A stretch of DNA of 64,000 nt from Metapseudomonas resinovorans DSM 21078 (GTDB lineage Bacteria; Pseudomonadota; Gammaproteobacteria; Pseudomonadales; Pseudomonadaceae), in contig NZ_AUIE01000001.1 of assembly GCF_000423545.1 (NCBI RefSeq), positions 434,001 to 498,000 of the forward strand, given 5' to 3'. The notes under the pieces were generated by a model that was not told the origin of the DNA, made no database searches, and saw only the letters and a list, made by a program, of their open reading frames with translations. This document shows positions 1 through 8,751 of this stretch, in pieces. The translations under genes were made by a program, and so were the position numbers. Positions within the stretch are counted from its first letter, which is position 1. Every line of letters begins with the position of its first letter.

Positions 1-522
1 TTCCCCTCTGTGTCCGGTCCGTCGTTTCGCCTGGCAACCAAGAACACGCTGGGCTACCTGTCGCGTCTGCGGCTGATTCGCAAGGTAATGCCCAAGGCAA
101 CGTTCATTGTGTCTATCCGACATCCCTACGACACCTTGAGTTCTTGGTCGAGCACGTTCCAACACCTGCGCTACGCCGACATCGCGAGTCAGCCGTTGGG
201 AAATCCCGATGACCCTTGCCTAACAGGTTGGCAGCGCAAAGCACTGCTGGCCATCATCGCCACTGAGAGTTTGCCGGTTCGGCGTGCACTGTGGTGGCGA
301 TACTTGGCATTGCAGGTCGAGGACGCGGCGGACTTTGCCCAGGTGTTGCGGTACGAAGACCTGGTTGAGGCCCCAGGTAGCACGCTTGAGGCATGCCTAC
401 GCAGTCGTATCACGGTTTCTTCGAAGCCAAGGGCCTGGGGCAAAGGGCTTGCGCTCGACGAACAAGACCTCGTGGCAAGCATCGTCCACGATGTCGCGGA
501 ACGCTTCAACTACAGCCTGTAA
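1..522 (+). CDS. Sulfotransferase-like protein, 5' end missing
   Basis: The frame is open from the first base, so the start and the usual N-terminal P-loop lie outside the window; about 173 residues are visible. The segment IVSIRHPYDTLSSW resembles the Arg/Pro/Asp/Ser motif that binds the 3'-phosphate of PAPS in sulfotransferases, and RYEDLVEAPGSTL matches the later YEDL-x-x-P segment of that family. The family moves a sulfuryl group from PAPS to a sugar, peptide or small molecule. The next gene starts 18 bases later behind a strong ribosome site, so the two are probably co-transcribed with the glycosyltransferases that follow. An internal GTG at position 10 could be taken for a start, but the upstream codons are also open. 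The acceptor is unknown. Confidence 0.6.
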   Translation, partial: FPSVSGPSFRLATKNTLGYLSRLRLIRKVMPKATFIVSIRHPYDTLSSWSSTFQHLRYADIASQPLGNPDDPCLTGWQRKALLAIIATESLPVRRALWWRYLALQVEDAADFAQVLRYEDLVEAPGSTLEACLRSRITVSSKPRAWGKGLALDEQDLVASIVHDVAERFNYSL

Positions 523-539
523 TACCAGGAGGGCTGTCT

Positions 540-1265
540 ATGCCTGATATCAGTTTGATCATGAACTTTCATGCCGAGGGAGTACAGGCTCATTGGAGCC
601 TGCTGGGGTTTCAGCGCATGCGTGACTATGCGTTGCGCTGCAATCTAAATGTGCAATTGATTGCAGTGCTTGATCGGTCCGATGCGGACACCCGGCGCAT
701 GGTGAGCGGGCATCCGGTGTTGTGCGCGGGAGACAAGGTTCTTGAGGTGGAGCACGGTGATTTGGGACTCTCGCGGAATGCGGGCGTGGCGAGCGCCGAT
801 GCCTTGCATGTCGGCTTTTTGGATGGCGATGACTACTGCTCGGCGAACTGGTTGGTGGAGGCGCTGCGCGCGGCGACCGCTGCAGGCCACAGCATCGTGG
901 TCCATCCCGAATACACCCTCAGTCACGGCACCTGCCAATTGATTGGTCGATCGGTTGACCAGCTCGTCGAGGATTATCCCCTAGATAGCTGCTTCAAGCA
1001 TCACCCTTGGGTTTCGGTCGTGTTTGCGGCGAAATCCGTGTTCCTGGAGATTCCCTATCGGGAGACTCGAGTGCTGGAAACCGGCTATGGGTACGAGGAC
1101 TGGGATTGGAACCTGCAAGTCGTGGCGTCTGGCCGGAAGCATACCCTGGCCGCGCAAACCTGCCTGTTCTACAGACGCAAGGACCAGTCGATGCTGGTTG
1201 CCATGAATGCACGCAAGGCATTGGTGCGGCCTGGTCCATTCTTCGACGGTCGGCCGTTCGACTGA
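540..1265 (+). CDS. Family 2-like glycosyltransferase (GT-A fold)
   Basis: A 241-residue protein. The ATG at 540 is chosen because CAGGAGGG lies at 527-533; the frame is open further upstream but overlaps the previous gene. It begins with ISLIMNFHAEG, like the first beta strand of GT-A enzymes. LDGDD at residues 94-98 fits the metal-binding DXD motif, and GYEDWDW near 184-190 fits the catalytic ED-W motif of family 2. No membrane segment is seen, so it is probably cytoplasmic and adds a sugar to a glycan or a nucleotide-activated acceptor. It sits between a sulfotransferase and a family 4 glycosyltransferase, suggesting a sulfated or otherwise modified surface glycan. Sugar specificity cannot be read from the sequence. 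Confidence 0.7.
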   Translation: MPDISLIMNFHAEGVQAHWSLLGFQRMRDYALRCNLNVQLIAVLDRSDADTRRMVSGHPVLCAGDKVLEVEHGDLGLSRNAGVASADALHVGFLDGDDYCSANWLVEALRAATAAGHSIVVHPEYTLSHGTCQLIGRSVDQLVEDYPLDSCFKHHPWVSVVFAAKSVFLEIPYRETRVLETGYGYEDWDWNLQVVASGRKHTLAAQTCLFYRRKDQSMLVAMNARKALVRPGPFFDGRPFD

Positions 1266-1364
1266 GCCGTCCTCGTCAAGAGTTCATCCAAGCATACTGG
1301 CGTATGCGCCATTCAATATCGCGCCTTCGGCTTGGTGGCGTTCTGATTGTAAGTGAGTCATCAC

Positions 1365-2861
1365 ATGAGTTTCGAGTACAGAGTCAAAGCCTGTGCCTTG
1401 CACTTGTTGCAACCCCTTTATCGACCTCTGCTTGGTGAACTGCGTCGTTTTCTATCCGATCGGCAGGTGCAGCGATTCCAGCGGTTGTGCGGCCGCATCA
1501 GAGACCGTCTGGCCCAAGACGCGACGCAACATTCCACGGTCGCGCCTGCATTACTCCCTGAATGGATCGTGGAGGAGATGAAGGCCTTGGCCAGAATTGA
1601 GCCCGGACTGTATCCAACTGAGGAGAAAGTGTGCAGTTTCACGTATTGGACGGCTCCGATCGACAATACTGCGGGGCAGCTGTATCGAGCATGCGTGGCT
1701 GATTTTCTCGAACCGGCGCCGGATGTAGTGTTCCTCATACCGCATCTGCAGCGTGGGGGCGCTGATCTTGGAATACTTCACCATGTTCGGCTTTGTACCG
1801 AGATGGACATGCGTGTGACGGTCGTGACGACGCGGGATGTGGTTTCGCCTTGGCTCAATCGACTGCCGGAACAGGTTCGGGTAGTCGAGTTCGGGAGGTT
1901 GAGCCACCTATTGAGCGGGTTGGATCGGCGGCTCGTGTTGATTCGGCTGTTGCTGCAATGCCCAGCGAAACGCATTCACCTGATCAACTCACAACTGGGG
2001 TGGGAGGTACTAGAAAACTATGGAAAACCCCTGCTAGCGGAAGGTAAGCGCGTCTACGCAAGCCTGTTCTGCGATGACTTCGACGTTGAGGGGGTGCGAC
2101 GCGGCTATGCCAGTGAGTTCCTACCGAAGACCTGGGGACACTTGGCAGGACTGTTCTCCGATAACCAGACCTTCCTAGACGAGATCATTGCACGTGATGG
2201 GTTTCCGCGTGAGCTGACACATCTACTTTACTTCCCTACCGATATCCGTCCTGACCAAAACTTCGAAAAGGGGGGCACCATCCTCTGGGCAAGTCGGATT
2301 GCGCCGCAAAAAGGTCCTGAACTGCTCTACGAAATTGCGCTTGGGTTGCCGGAGTTCATATTCGATGTCTACGGCGAAGCGGATGCCGCGTGCAATCGGG
2401 GCCTGTTGAGAAAGTTGAAACGCCTGCCCAATGTTCGTCTGCAAGGGCGCTACGACTCTTTCGAGGCGCTTGTCCGGCGTGGCCATCACTCGATGTTGTT
2501 GTACACCTCACGCTACGACGGGCTGCCCAACGTCCTCCTCGAGGCCACCGCAGCCGGGCTGCCCATCGTGGCTGCCGATGTTGGAGGTATTGCCGAGTTC
2601 ATCCGTGACGACACGGGCTATCTGATAGGAAAAGAGGCTACGGCCGGGGACTTCGTGATGGCGATCAGGCGCCTGCTGGCGGATCCTGTGCAGGCCATGC
2701 GCAAGGTCGAGTGCGCCCGCGATCTGCTGGAGCAGCGACATGCCTGGCGCTCATTCACACAAGCAGTCTGCGCGATACCGGGATATCTTGCCGCCGATGA
2801 GCCACTCACTCCGGCTGCCAGGCAGACTGCACCTGGGCAAATTGTGCATCAGGGACGCTAA
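1365..2861 (+). CDS. Family 4 glycosyltransferase
   Basis: A 498-residue protein. I prefer the ATG at 1365 (preceded by AAGTGAG) over the in-frame GTG at 1353. The C-terminal half carries the family 4 nucleotide-sugar-binding fold: ILWASRIAPQKGPELL marks the start of the domain, and DGLPNVLLEATAAGLP holds the E-x7-E-type region that contacts the donor sugar. VFLIPHLQRGGADLGI in the N-terminal half is the acceptor-side Gly-rich loop of GT-B enzymes. The N-terminal 100 residues are not recognised. Its stop TAA shares one base with the ATG of the next gene, so the two are translationally coupled. The family retains anomeric configuration and typically builds LPS, capsule or glycoprotein glycans. 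Confidence 0.75.
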   Translation: MSFEYRVKACALHLLQPLYRPLLGELRRFLSDRQVQRFQRLCGRIRDRLAQDATQHSTVAPALLPEWIVEEMKALARIEPGLYPTEEKVCSFTYWTAPIDNTAGQLYRACVADFLEPAPDVVFLIPHLQRGGADLGILHHVRLCTEMDMRVTVVTTRDVVSPWLNRLPEQVRVVEFGRLSHLLSGLDRRLVLIRLLLQCPAKRIHLINSQLGWEVLENYGKPLLAEGKRVYASLFCDDFDVEGVRRGYASEFLPKTWGHLAGLFSDNQTFLDEIIARDGFPRELTHLLYFPTDIRPDQNFEKGGTILWASRIAPQKGPELLYEIALGLPEFIFDVYGEADAACNRGLLRKLKRLPNVRLQGRYDSFEALVRRGHHSMLLYTSRYDGLPNVLLEATAAGLPIVAADVGGIAEFIRDDTGYLIGKEATAGDFVMAIRRLLADPVQAMRKVECARDLLEQRHAWRSFTQAVCAIPGYLAADEPLTPAARQTAPGQIVHQGR

Positions 2862-4078
2862 TGTCTGTGTTGTTCCAGCTTCTGCTTCGATTGATGTTTG
2901 CTGTCCGCCCAGCGCTTCGCGCCTTACTGGGCGCTTGGGGAAGGCGGTTGGCTGCTCGCATCGTTGGCGTAGGTACAAACGTCCGTGTCGCTGAATTCGG
3001 CACCACTGCGCCATGGGATAGCCGCAAGCCTTTAGTGAGCGTGATTATCCCCTGTTATAACCATGGCCCGCACCTGCCCAGGAACTTCGCAAGCCTGGCG
3101 GCGCAGAGCCTCCAAGACTACGAAATGATTCTGGTAGATGACGGCTCCACCGATCCGGCGACGGTCGAGTACATCGATGGGTTGGATTTGTCTCGGGTAT
3201 CCGTGATTCGCCAGGCCAATGCCGGGCCCGCTTCAGCGCGAAATGCGGGCATTGAGCAAGCGCGCGGTCGCTATATCTGCTGTCTGGATGCAGATGATTA
3301 CGTGGCGCCAACCTATCTGGAGAAGTGCCTCCTGCTCCTTGAAGGCAATACCGGAATTCGCCTCGCCTACAGCTGGGTCAGGCTGGTAGGCAAGGAACAA
3401 CGCTTGCATCGCGTGGCTGATTTCGATCCCGGCCTTCTGCGCTATTTCAATCCGATTTGTTCCGCAGCGGTATTCCATCGTGCAGATTGGCAAGCTGTTG
3501 GTGGCTTCGATGAAGCACGCGAAACGATGTACGAAGACTGGGACTTCTGGATATCCCTCGCCCGTATCGGTGTGCGCGGAAAGGTCATAGAAGAAGCCTT
3601 GCTCTTCTATCACCAGCAACCAGGCTCGCGACTGCGGGAGGGGAATCGCCGTGGGGCGCAATCTTACGCACGAATGCGGGCGCGTCACCTGGAGTTCTAT
3701 CGCCGGACCATTGTGCGAATGCTGTCCCAAGGCTACGTCGAAAAATGGACACGGACGCCGTTGGCAAACCTGTCTCGTGCCGAGCAGTACGCGCCTGTTG
3801 CGCCTTGTGCGGTACTTGCTGTCATCACTTACTGTTCGGAATGGACGGAGTGGAGACGTTGGCTGAGCACAGTAGACGCATCTGACGCGTTCTTCGTCAT
3901 AGTTTGTGAGTGCGCGAGCATACCTGCCTGGCTACTTGCCCGGGCAGATGAAACCTACTGGTTGGAGAGTCTCCTGCATCCAACACAATGGCCGGACTTC
4001 ATCGAAACCTTTAAGCGCACCAGAAGAATTTCCCGGGTGCTGCCGAACCCCATGGTGGTCACGGGGGGGGGCGAGTGA
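2861..4078 (+). CDS. Family 2 glycosyltransferase ending in a G9 tract
   Basis: A 405-residue protein. After about 55 hydrophobic or basic residues comes a textbook GT-A domain: VSVIIPCYNHG, then ILVDDGSTDP, then CCLDADDY (DXD motif), then MYEDWDFWISLA (catalytic ED-W). The C-terminal 110 residues are unassigned. The final codons are a run of nine G at 4063-4071, giving GGG-Glu-stop. The following frame is open back through this run, so gaining one G or losing two would fuse this protein to the next reading frame. This is either a phase-variable fusion, a decayed two-domain enzyme or a homopolymer sequencing error. The start overlaps the previous stop by one base. Confidence 0.75.
   Translation: MSVLFQLLLRLMFAVRPALRALLGAWGRRLAARIVGVGTNVRVAEFGTTAPWDSRKPLVSVIIPCYNHGPHLPRNFASLAAQSLQDYEMILVDDGSTDPATVEYIDGLDLSRVSVIRQANAGPASARNAGIEQARGRYICCLDADDYVAPTYLEKCLLLLEGNTGIRLAYSWVRLVGKEQRLHRVADFDPGLLRYFNPICSAAVFHRADWQAVGGFDEARETMYEDWDFWISLARIGVRGKVIEEALLFYHQQPGSRLREGNRRGAQSYARMRARHLEFYRRTIVRMLSQGYVEKWTRTPLANLSRAEQYAPVAPCAVLAVITYCSEWTEWRRWLSTVDASDAFFVIVCECASIPAWLLARADETYWLESLLHPTQWPDFIETFKRTRRISRVLPNPMVVTGGGE
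4063..4071 (+). repeat. G9 homopolymer at a gene junction
   Basis: Nine consecutive G bases lie seven bases before the stop of the upstream glycosyltransferase. The next reading frame (GTG at 4075) remains open upstream through the run, so ten G or seven G would join the two frames into one protein of about 650 residues. Homopolymers of this length are known slippage sites in phase-variable surface genes, and they are also typical long-read error sites. Confidence 0.8.
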
Positions 4079-4806
4079 ACAGCCTGCTGCGAAGGGACAC
4101 TTTTGTCTTGGTGCCCGTGCTTGCGATGCTTGCCGGGCAAGACTGTAGTGTTGACGAGTTTGAACGAATTGCTGTCTTCCTGGTGGGTCAGACGCTGCAG
4201 GACTGGGAGTGGCTACACGGCTCCGGTGCTGAAGTCCAAGGCCAAATAAACGTCGGTTGGGCGGTGATGGAACTTTCCCGCAGGCCGCGTGCAATGCGGG
4301 CGATTGTCTTGGAGGAAAGCGTCTGGCTCCAATTGGACCGTCCTAAAGCACGGTGGTTAGAGCTGATGGACGGCGTGAATGGTACCGACTGGTCCCGCGG
4401 TGGACATTCCTTGCCGAGTGGCGAAACGTTCATAGCCCTGAACGATCAGCCCCATTGCGATCCGCGTGCGTCAGTAGTACATGCTTCCCGCCTGCGAGGC
4501 GGCATGAAGCGCAAGCTGTTGCTGGTGGCCTGGTTGGAATCCGGTGAGGGGGTTCGCCGCAATGGTAGTGACCTCGCCTATCCGGCTCACCAAGGCTGGT
4601 ATCTCTCAGTGGTCGCCAGCCTAGCGTCGGAGCATTGTTGGCGGGCGCAATGGTCCGTGTTTCGATGGACTGCACATTCTCGCTGGCAGCGATTGCTGGC
4701 CAGGTATTGGCACTTGCCGCAGATCCTCGAACGTTGCGTGCGGGCGATGTATGTGGCGCAGGTGTTTGGTATCCACAGGCCGTGGAATCAGGTCTGGAGC
4801 AAGTGA
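4075..4806 (+). CDS. Unrecognised protein, possible second domain of the preceding glycosyltransferase
   Basis: A 243-residue frame starting at GTG 4075, which overlaps the preceding stop as GTGA. No good ribosome site other than the G tract is seen. I do not recognise a family. The sequence has a few glycosyltransferase-like touches (LVGQTLQDWEWL resembles the S-L-x-x-Q-x-x-x-x-x-E segment of family 2 enzymes) but no DXD motif that I trust. The C-terminus is Trp/Arg-rich (WSVFRWTAHSRWQRLLAR). It could be a free protein made by coupled translation, or the C-terminal half of the upstream enzyme separated by the G9 run. The stop TGA overlaps the ATG of the next gene. Confidence 0.55.
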   Translation: MNSLLRRDTFVLVPVLAMLAGQDCSVDEFERIAVFLVGQTLQDWEWLHGSGAEVQGQINVGWAVMELSRRPRAMRAIVLEESVWLQLDRPKARWLELMDGVNGTDWSRGGHSLPSGETFIALNDQPHCDPRASVVHASRLRGGMKRKLLLVAWLESGEGVRRNGSDLAYPAHQGWYLSVVASLASEHCWRAQWSVFRWTAHSRWQRLLARYWHLPQILERCVRAMYVAQVFGIHRPWNQVWSK

Positions 4807-6008
4807 TGATTCGAGGGATGAACGGCGGCAAACCCCGGGTATTGGTAGTCTTGGGTATGCATCGCTCTGGTACCAGTCTGCTTTCGGCAGGGTTGGAAGT
4901 CTTCGGAGTGGATTTTGGGGACAACCTGATACCCCCACGAGAGGACAATCCCCGAGGCTATTGGGAAGACGCCCGATTGGTGGCGCTGAACGACGAGATA
5001 CTTGCTGCCTGTGGCTTCGCCTCGGGTGACGTGGGGCTGGACCTTGAGCGCATGATGACGCCCCATCTGCTTGATGAGTTCGTCCTTCGCGCCATGGGCT
5101 TGCTCGAAGAGCTATCGGTGGGCAAGTGCCTGATCGGCATCAAGGATCCGCGCATGCCGCGATTGATGCCCGTCTGGCAGACGGCCTTCGATCGACTCGA
5201 GCTTCAGGTCGATTTCGTCGTCGCGGTTCGCCACCCGCTCAGTGTGGCGAAGTCTCTGGCTCGTCGCGACAAACTGAGCCAAGGCAAGAGCTTTCTCCTT
5301 TGGTACGAGCACTCCTGCCGCGCTATGCAATGGTCACGAAAGCGCGGCGCGATCCTGGTGGATTACGACCGCTTTCTGTCCTCGCCTGGATCAGAGCTGG
5401 CGCGCCTGGGCCGCAGGCTGTCGCTACCGATGGATACGGTCGCTCGCGATCGCTTCATCGCCGAGGTGCTGGATGTAGGGTTGCGTCATTCCGTGCACGA
5501 CGGTGACGACCTGGTCAGAGCAAGGGCCGGCTTTGATGCTCTGTTGGATGTGTTTCGGGTCATGGCAGGATTGGCGGCGGATCGTTTCGACCTCTCGTCC
5601 GAGTGGGACGGACTGGAAGTTGAATTCACCCGCTCCCAGCCGTTGCTTGCTTTCGCTGGGCAGCTCGACCAGGAACTTTGGAGGTCGTCAACGCATTTCA
5701 ATGCAGAGCGCCAGCGCTTTCTTGACACCGAGACCGCCCTGCGTGAGGAAGTTCGGCGCACCGTAGCCATCATGCAGCAATGCGAAGTTGCACGACTCGG
5801 ACTTGCAGGTGAGCTCGCAGCGGTACAAGAAACCCATGTCACGCTACAGGCGAATTTGGCAGTTCAGGCCGGGGAGCTACAGAAAGTTAGAGCGGACCGG
5901 GACCGTGCCGAGCAACAGCTGAACGCGTTGCTTGCCAGTCGATCCTGGCGCTTCACTCATCTGCTCCGCCTTATGAGCCAAAACCTTCGACGCCTCGTGG
6001 GCTCCTGA
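4806..6008 (+). CDS. Sulfotransferase-like protein with C-terminal coiled coil
   Basis: About 400 residues from ATG 4806, which overlaps the previous stop (TGATG); the alternative ATG at 4818 has AGGG just ahead. GMHRSGTSLLSAGL at residues 17-30 is the PAPS 5'-phosphate-binding P-loop of sulfotransferases, and VVAVRHPLSVAKSLARR is the 3'-phosphate-binding motif. From about residue 300 the protein is rich in heptad-like Glu/Leu/Ala/Gln, predicting a coiled coil, and it ends in LLASRSWRFTHLLRLM. That tail is typical of bacterial glycosyltransferases and methyltransferases that act on surface polysaccharides. It closes the operon; the hairpin at 6032-6071 follows. I infer that it sulfates a glycan made by the upstream enzymes. 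Confidence 0.7.
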   Translation: MIRGMNGGKPRVLVVLGMHRSGTSLLSAGLEVFGVDFGDNLIPPREDNPRGYWEDARLVALNDEILAACGFASGDVGLDLERMMTPHLLDEFVLRAMGLLEELSVGKCLIGIKDPRMPRLMPVWQTAFDRLELQVDFVVAVRHPLSVAKSLARRDKLSQGKSFLLWYEHSCRAMQWSRKRGAILVDYDRFLSSPGSELARLGRRLSLPMDTVARDRFIAEVLDVGLRHSVHDGDDLVRARAGFDALLDVFRVMAGLAADRFDLSSEWDGLEVEFTRSQPLLAFAGQLDQELWRSSTHFNAERQRFLDTETALREEVRRTVAIMQQCEVARLGLAGELAAVQETHVTLQANLAVQAGELQKVRADRDRAEQQLNALLASRSWRFTHLLRLMSQNLRRLVGS

Positions 6009-6031
6009 TGCCGGCGCCGTCAATACCAACT

Positions 6032-6071
6032 GCATGCCTTCTGGCCCGCCAGAGCGGGCTAGAAGGCATGC
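6032..6071. terminator. Long hairpin between convergent genes
   Basis: GCATGCCTTCTGGCCCGC is followed by a four-base loop and then its reverse complement with one G-T pair (18-bp arms). It lies between the plus-strand glycan operon and the minus-strand phhC. There is no clear T tract, so its role as a bidirectional terminator is inferred from position and stability. Confidence 0.6.
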
Positions 6072-6079
6072 TCTGAGGC

Positions 6080-7273
6080 TCAGCACACCTTGGCGATGGC
6101 GGCGGCCAGATCTCCGATGCGGCTGAAATCCAGCCCTGCCACGTTGGCCCGTCCGGTGCTGACCATGTACACGCTGAATTCGGCACGCAGTCGTGCCACC
6201 TGCTCAGGCGACAGGCCGGTGTAGGAGAACATGCCGCGCTGCTCGCCGATGTGCGCGAAACGCTCAGCCAGGCCGTAAGGCTGCAGGGCTTCAACCAGCC
6301 CGAGGCGCAGGTCGGCAACGCGCGAGCGCATGGCTTCCAGTTCCGTCGTCCACTGGGCCTTGAGGGCGGCGTCACCGAGGATGGTGGCGACCACGGCGGC
6401 GCCATGGGCCGGCGGTGTGGACCAGAGGTTGCGGGCGAGGAAGGCCAGTTGGCTGCGCACGTCGGTGAGCTTTTCCACGTCGGCAGCGCAGACGATCAGC
6501 GCGCCGGTGCGTTCGCGGTAGAGGCCGAAGTTCTTCGAGCAGGAGCTGGTGACCAACAGTTCCGGCAGCGCCTCGGCGAACAGGCGCACGGCCCAGGCGT
6601 CCTGCTCCAGGCCATCGCCGAAGCCCTGGTAGGCGAAGTCGATCAGCGGCAGTAGCTCGCGTGCCTTTACCACTTCCAGCACGCGGCGCCAGTCGTCCTG
6701 GCCCAGGTCGAAGCCGGTGGGGTTATGGCAGCAGGCATGCAGGAGCACCACGTCGCCCGCGGGCACTTGCTCCAGGGCTGCGAGCATGGCGCTCACGTCC
6801 TGGCGGTTGGCCGCATCCACGTAGGGGTAGTGGCTGACCGTGATGCCGGCTCCGGCGAAGATGGTTTCGTGGATCGGCCAGGTCGGATCGCTAAGCCAGA
6901 TGCCACGGCCGGGCAGTTGGCTGGCGATGAACTCCACCGCCAGGCGCAGGGCGCCGGTGCCCCCCGGAGTCTGGGTAGCACCGGCGCGGCCAGCGGCTTC
7001 CAGCGGGTTGCCGGTGCCGAGTACCAGGTCCAGCAGCAGGCGGCCGAAGGCTGGGTCACCGTGGCCGCCGACGTAGGTCTTGGTGGTTTCGGTATCCACC
7101 AGGCGCTGCTCGGCGAGCTTCACCGCCCGAGGAATGGGCGTCAGGCCCTGGGCGTCCTTGTACACGCCCACGCCGAGGTCGAGCTTGGCCGGGTTGGGGT
7201 CCAGGCGATAGGCATCCATCAGGCCGAGGATCGGGTCACCAGGGACCCGGCCCACCTTGGCGAAATGGCTCAT
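6080..7273 (-). CDS. phhC: Aromatic amino acid aminotransferase
   Basis: A 397-residue class I PLP aminotransferase that would exchange the amino group of tyrosine or phenylalanine with 2-oxoglutarate. The pyridoxal phosphate lysine is Lys247 in [17 protein letters not shown]. The HNPTG motif at about 183-187 and the D212/Y215 pair contact the cofactor, and the Arg after the lysine motif binds its phosphate. Length and motifs match TyrB/PhhC. The ATG overlaps the phhB stop (ATGA), so the two are translationally coupled, and the gene is third in phhABC. In Pseudomonas the operon degrades phenylalanine through tyrosine to 4-hydroxyphenylpyruvate. Aspartate aminotransferase is a close relative, but the context favours phhC. 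Confidence 0.9.
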   Translation of the reverse strand: MSHFAKVGRVPGDPILGLMDAYRLDPNPAKLDLGVGVYKDAQGLTPIPRAVKLAEQRLVDTETTKTYVGGHGDPAFGRLLLDLVLGTGNPLEAAGRAGATQTPGGTGALRLAVEFIASQLPGRGIWLSDPTWPIHETIFAGAGITVSHYPYVDAANRQDVSAMLAALEQVPAGDVVLLHACCHNPTGFDLGQDDWRRVLEVVKARELLPLIDFAYQGFGDGLEQDAWAVRLFAEALPELLVTSSCSKNFGLYRERTGALIVCAADVEKLTDVRSQLAFLARNLWSTPPAHGAAVVATILGDAALKAQWTTELEAMRSRVADLRLGLVEALQPYGLAERFAHIGEQRGMFSYTGLSPEQVARLRAEFSVYMVSTGRANVAGLDFSRIGDLAAAIAKVC

Positions 7274-7626
7274 TTACGGCCCTCGGCGGTTTCGGCCACC
7301 TGGTCGGTGCGGGCGGACATGATGAAGTCGTTGCGGTGCAGGCCCTTGGCCTCGTGGCTCCACCAGGTCACGGTGACTTTGCCCCACTCGGTCAGCAGGG
7401 CAGGGTGATGGCCTTCTTCCTCGGCAATGGCGCCGACAGCGTTGCTGAACGCCAGGGCGTAGCGGAAGTTCTTGAAGCGGAACTCCTTCTCCAACTGCAT
7501 GATTCCGTCGCGGACTTCGATGTTCCAGTCGGGGATCTGCTTGATCAGTACGGCCAGTTCTTCATCGGACACCATCGGGGCGTCGGCGCGGCAGGCTTCG
7601 CAATGGGCTTGGGACAGGGCAGTCAT
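7270..7626 (-). CDS. phhB: Pterin-4a-carbinolamine dehydratase
   Basis: A 118-residue protein that recycles the oxidised tetrahydropterin made by phenylalanine hydroxylase by dehydrating 4a-hydroxytetrahydrobiopterin. The core [20 protein letters not shown] contains the His-His-Pro signature and the conserved Trp region. I start at 7626 (MTALSQAH) because translation from the longer frame would run into the phhA-phhB spacer. An N-terminal CEACRADAP Cys pair is present, as in other Pseudomonas PhhB proteins. It overlaps phhC by four bases. Confidence 0.93.
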   Translation of the reverse strand: MTALSQAHCEACRADAPMVSDEELAVLIKQIPDWNIEVRDGIMQLEKEFRFKNFRYALAFSNAVGAIAEEEGHHPALLTEWGKVTVTWWSHEAKGLHRNDFIMSARTDQVAETAEGRK

Positions 7627-7658
7627 GTTCGTTCTTCCAGAATGGGGTTCGTCGGTAG

Positions 7659-7684
7659 GGTGGATGGCACTTTTTCCATCCACC
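7659..7684. repeat. Intercistronic hairpin between phhA and phhB
   Basis: GGTGGATGG and its exact complement CCATCCACC are separated by eight bases, giving a 9-bp stem in the phhA-phhB spacer. Similar GGGTGGA-type hairpins occur at about 10550-10650 and 61690-61774, so it is probably a dispersed repeat. It could also influence mRNA stability within the operon. Confidence 0.6.
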
Positions 7685-7700
7685 ATTCGCGGGGATCGGC

Positions 7701-8492
7701 TCAGGCCGCCTTCGGCTTCGGCGGGAACTTCGGCGCGTGCAGGCCCATGCCCATGGCCTTGTGCACCAGCGCCATGATGTCTTCATGGGCCAGGTCGAAC
7801 AGGCGCTTGAGGTCCGGCAGCACAAAGTACAACGGTTGCAGAATGTCGATGCGGTACGGGGTACGCATGCATTCCAGCGGGTCGAACGCCTGATGCTCGG
7901 GCTCGCCCGACAGAGCGTAGACGGTCTCCTTCGGCGAGGAGAGGATGCCGCCGCCATAGATGCGCCGGCCCTGCGGGGTATCCATCAGGCCGAACTCGAT
8001 GGTCATCCAGTACAGGCGGGCGAGGTAGACGCGCTCTTCCTTGGTGGCCTTCAGGCCGAGCTTGCCGTAGGTGTGGGTGAACTCGGCGAACCAGGGGTTG
8101 GTCAGCAGCGGGCAGTGGCCAAAGATCTCGTGGAAGATGTCCGGTTCCTGGAGGTAGTCCAGCTCTTCCGGGGTGCGGATAAAGGTGGCTACGGGGAATT
8201 GCTGGCTGGCCAGCAGTTCGAAAAAGGTCTGGAAGGGGATCAGGGCCGGTACGCGGGCAACGCGCCAACCGGTGGTGGCCTGGAGCACCTTGTTGACCTC
8301 GCCCAGTTGCGGGATGCGGTCATGGGGCATGCCGAGCTTCTCGATGCCGTCGAGGTATTCCTGGCACGCGCGGCCTTCGATCACTTTCAACTGACGGGTG
8401 ATCAGGGTGTTCCACACCTGATGCTCGGTTTCCGGGTAGTGGATGAAACCGTTGGCATCGGGTTCGCGGGCCACGTACTGCGTCGCTTTCAT
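7701..8492 (-). CDS. phhA: Phenylalanine 4-monooxygenase
   Basis: A 263-residue non-haem iron enzyme that converts phenylalanine to tyrosine with O2 and tetrahydropterin. The start at 8492 is preceded by GGAGGCCG on the minus strand. The iron triad is visible: His121 and His126 in [11 protein letters not shown] and Glu166 in [27 protein letters not shown] is the conserved pterin and substrate region. The length matches the single-domain bacterial enzyme, which lacks the regulatory ACT domain of animal enzymes. It is first in phhABC and divergent from phhR. Expression is likely activated by PhhR with phenylalanine or tyrosine, through the boxes at 8604-8683. Confidence 0.95.
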   Translation of the reverse strand: MKATQYVAREPDANGFIHYPETEHQVWNTLITRQLKVIEGRACQEYLDGIEKLGMPHDRIPQLGEVNKVLQATTGWRVARVPALIPFQTFFELLASQQFPVATFIRTPEELDYLQEPDIFHEIFGHCPLLTNPWFAEFTHTYGKLGLKATKEERVYLARLYWMTIEFGLMDTPQGRRIYGGGILSSPKETVYALSGEPEHQAFDPLECMRTPYRIDILQPLYFVLPDLKRLFDLAHEDIMALVHKAMGMGLHAPKFPPKPKAA

Positions 8493-8603
8493 TCGGCCTC
8501 CTGAGGATGGGGCTTCGTTGTTGTGTTGCCTTATCGATAGCGCAGACCGGGTCGTAGTGCAGCAGGGGCGGGACCTGTGAGGACGCCCGTACAGCGCCGA
8601 AAG

Positions 8604-8621
8604 CGTAATGAAAACTTTACG
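8604..8621. promoter_or_regulatory. TyrR-like operator, probable PhhR box
   Basis: CGTAAT, six bases, then TTTACG: arms that mirror each other at five of six positions and fit the TyrR consensus TGTAAA-N6-TTTACA at four positions on the left and five on the right. It is centred about 120 bp upstream of phhA and 139 bp upstream of phhR, as expected for shared control. Confidence 0.7.
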
Positions 8622-8665
8622 ATAGCGGCGGAGCGGCCAGATATCGCCTTGTCGAAGCGCTGATT

Positions 8666-8683
8666 TGTCACATATTCTTGACG
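8666..8683. promoter_or_regulatory. Second, weaker TyrR-like box
   Basis: TGTCAC, six bases, then TTGACG. Spacing is exactly that of a TyrR box, with four of six consensus positions in each half. It lies nearer to phhR and may serve autoregulation. This is an eye match only. Confidence 0.4.
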
Positions 8684-8751
8684 GAAAAATAGGGTCGAGA
8701 ACGGATTCTTTCGTCCACAACCCAAGGAAAAGCCCGACCCAGGGGTGCCTG

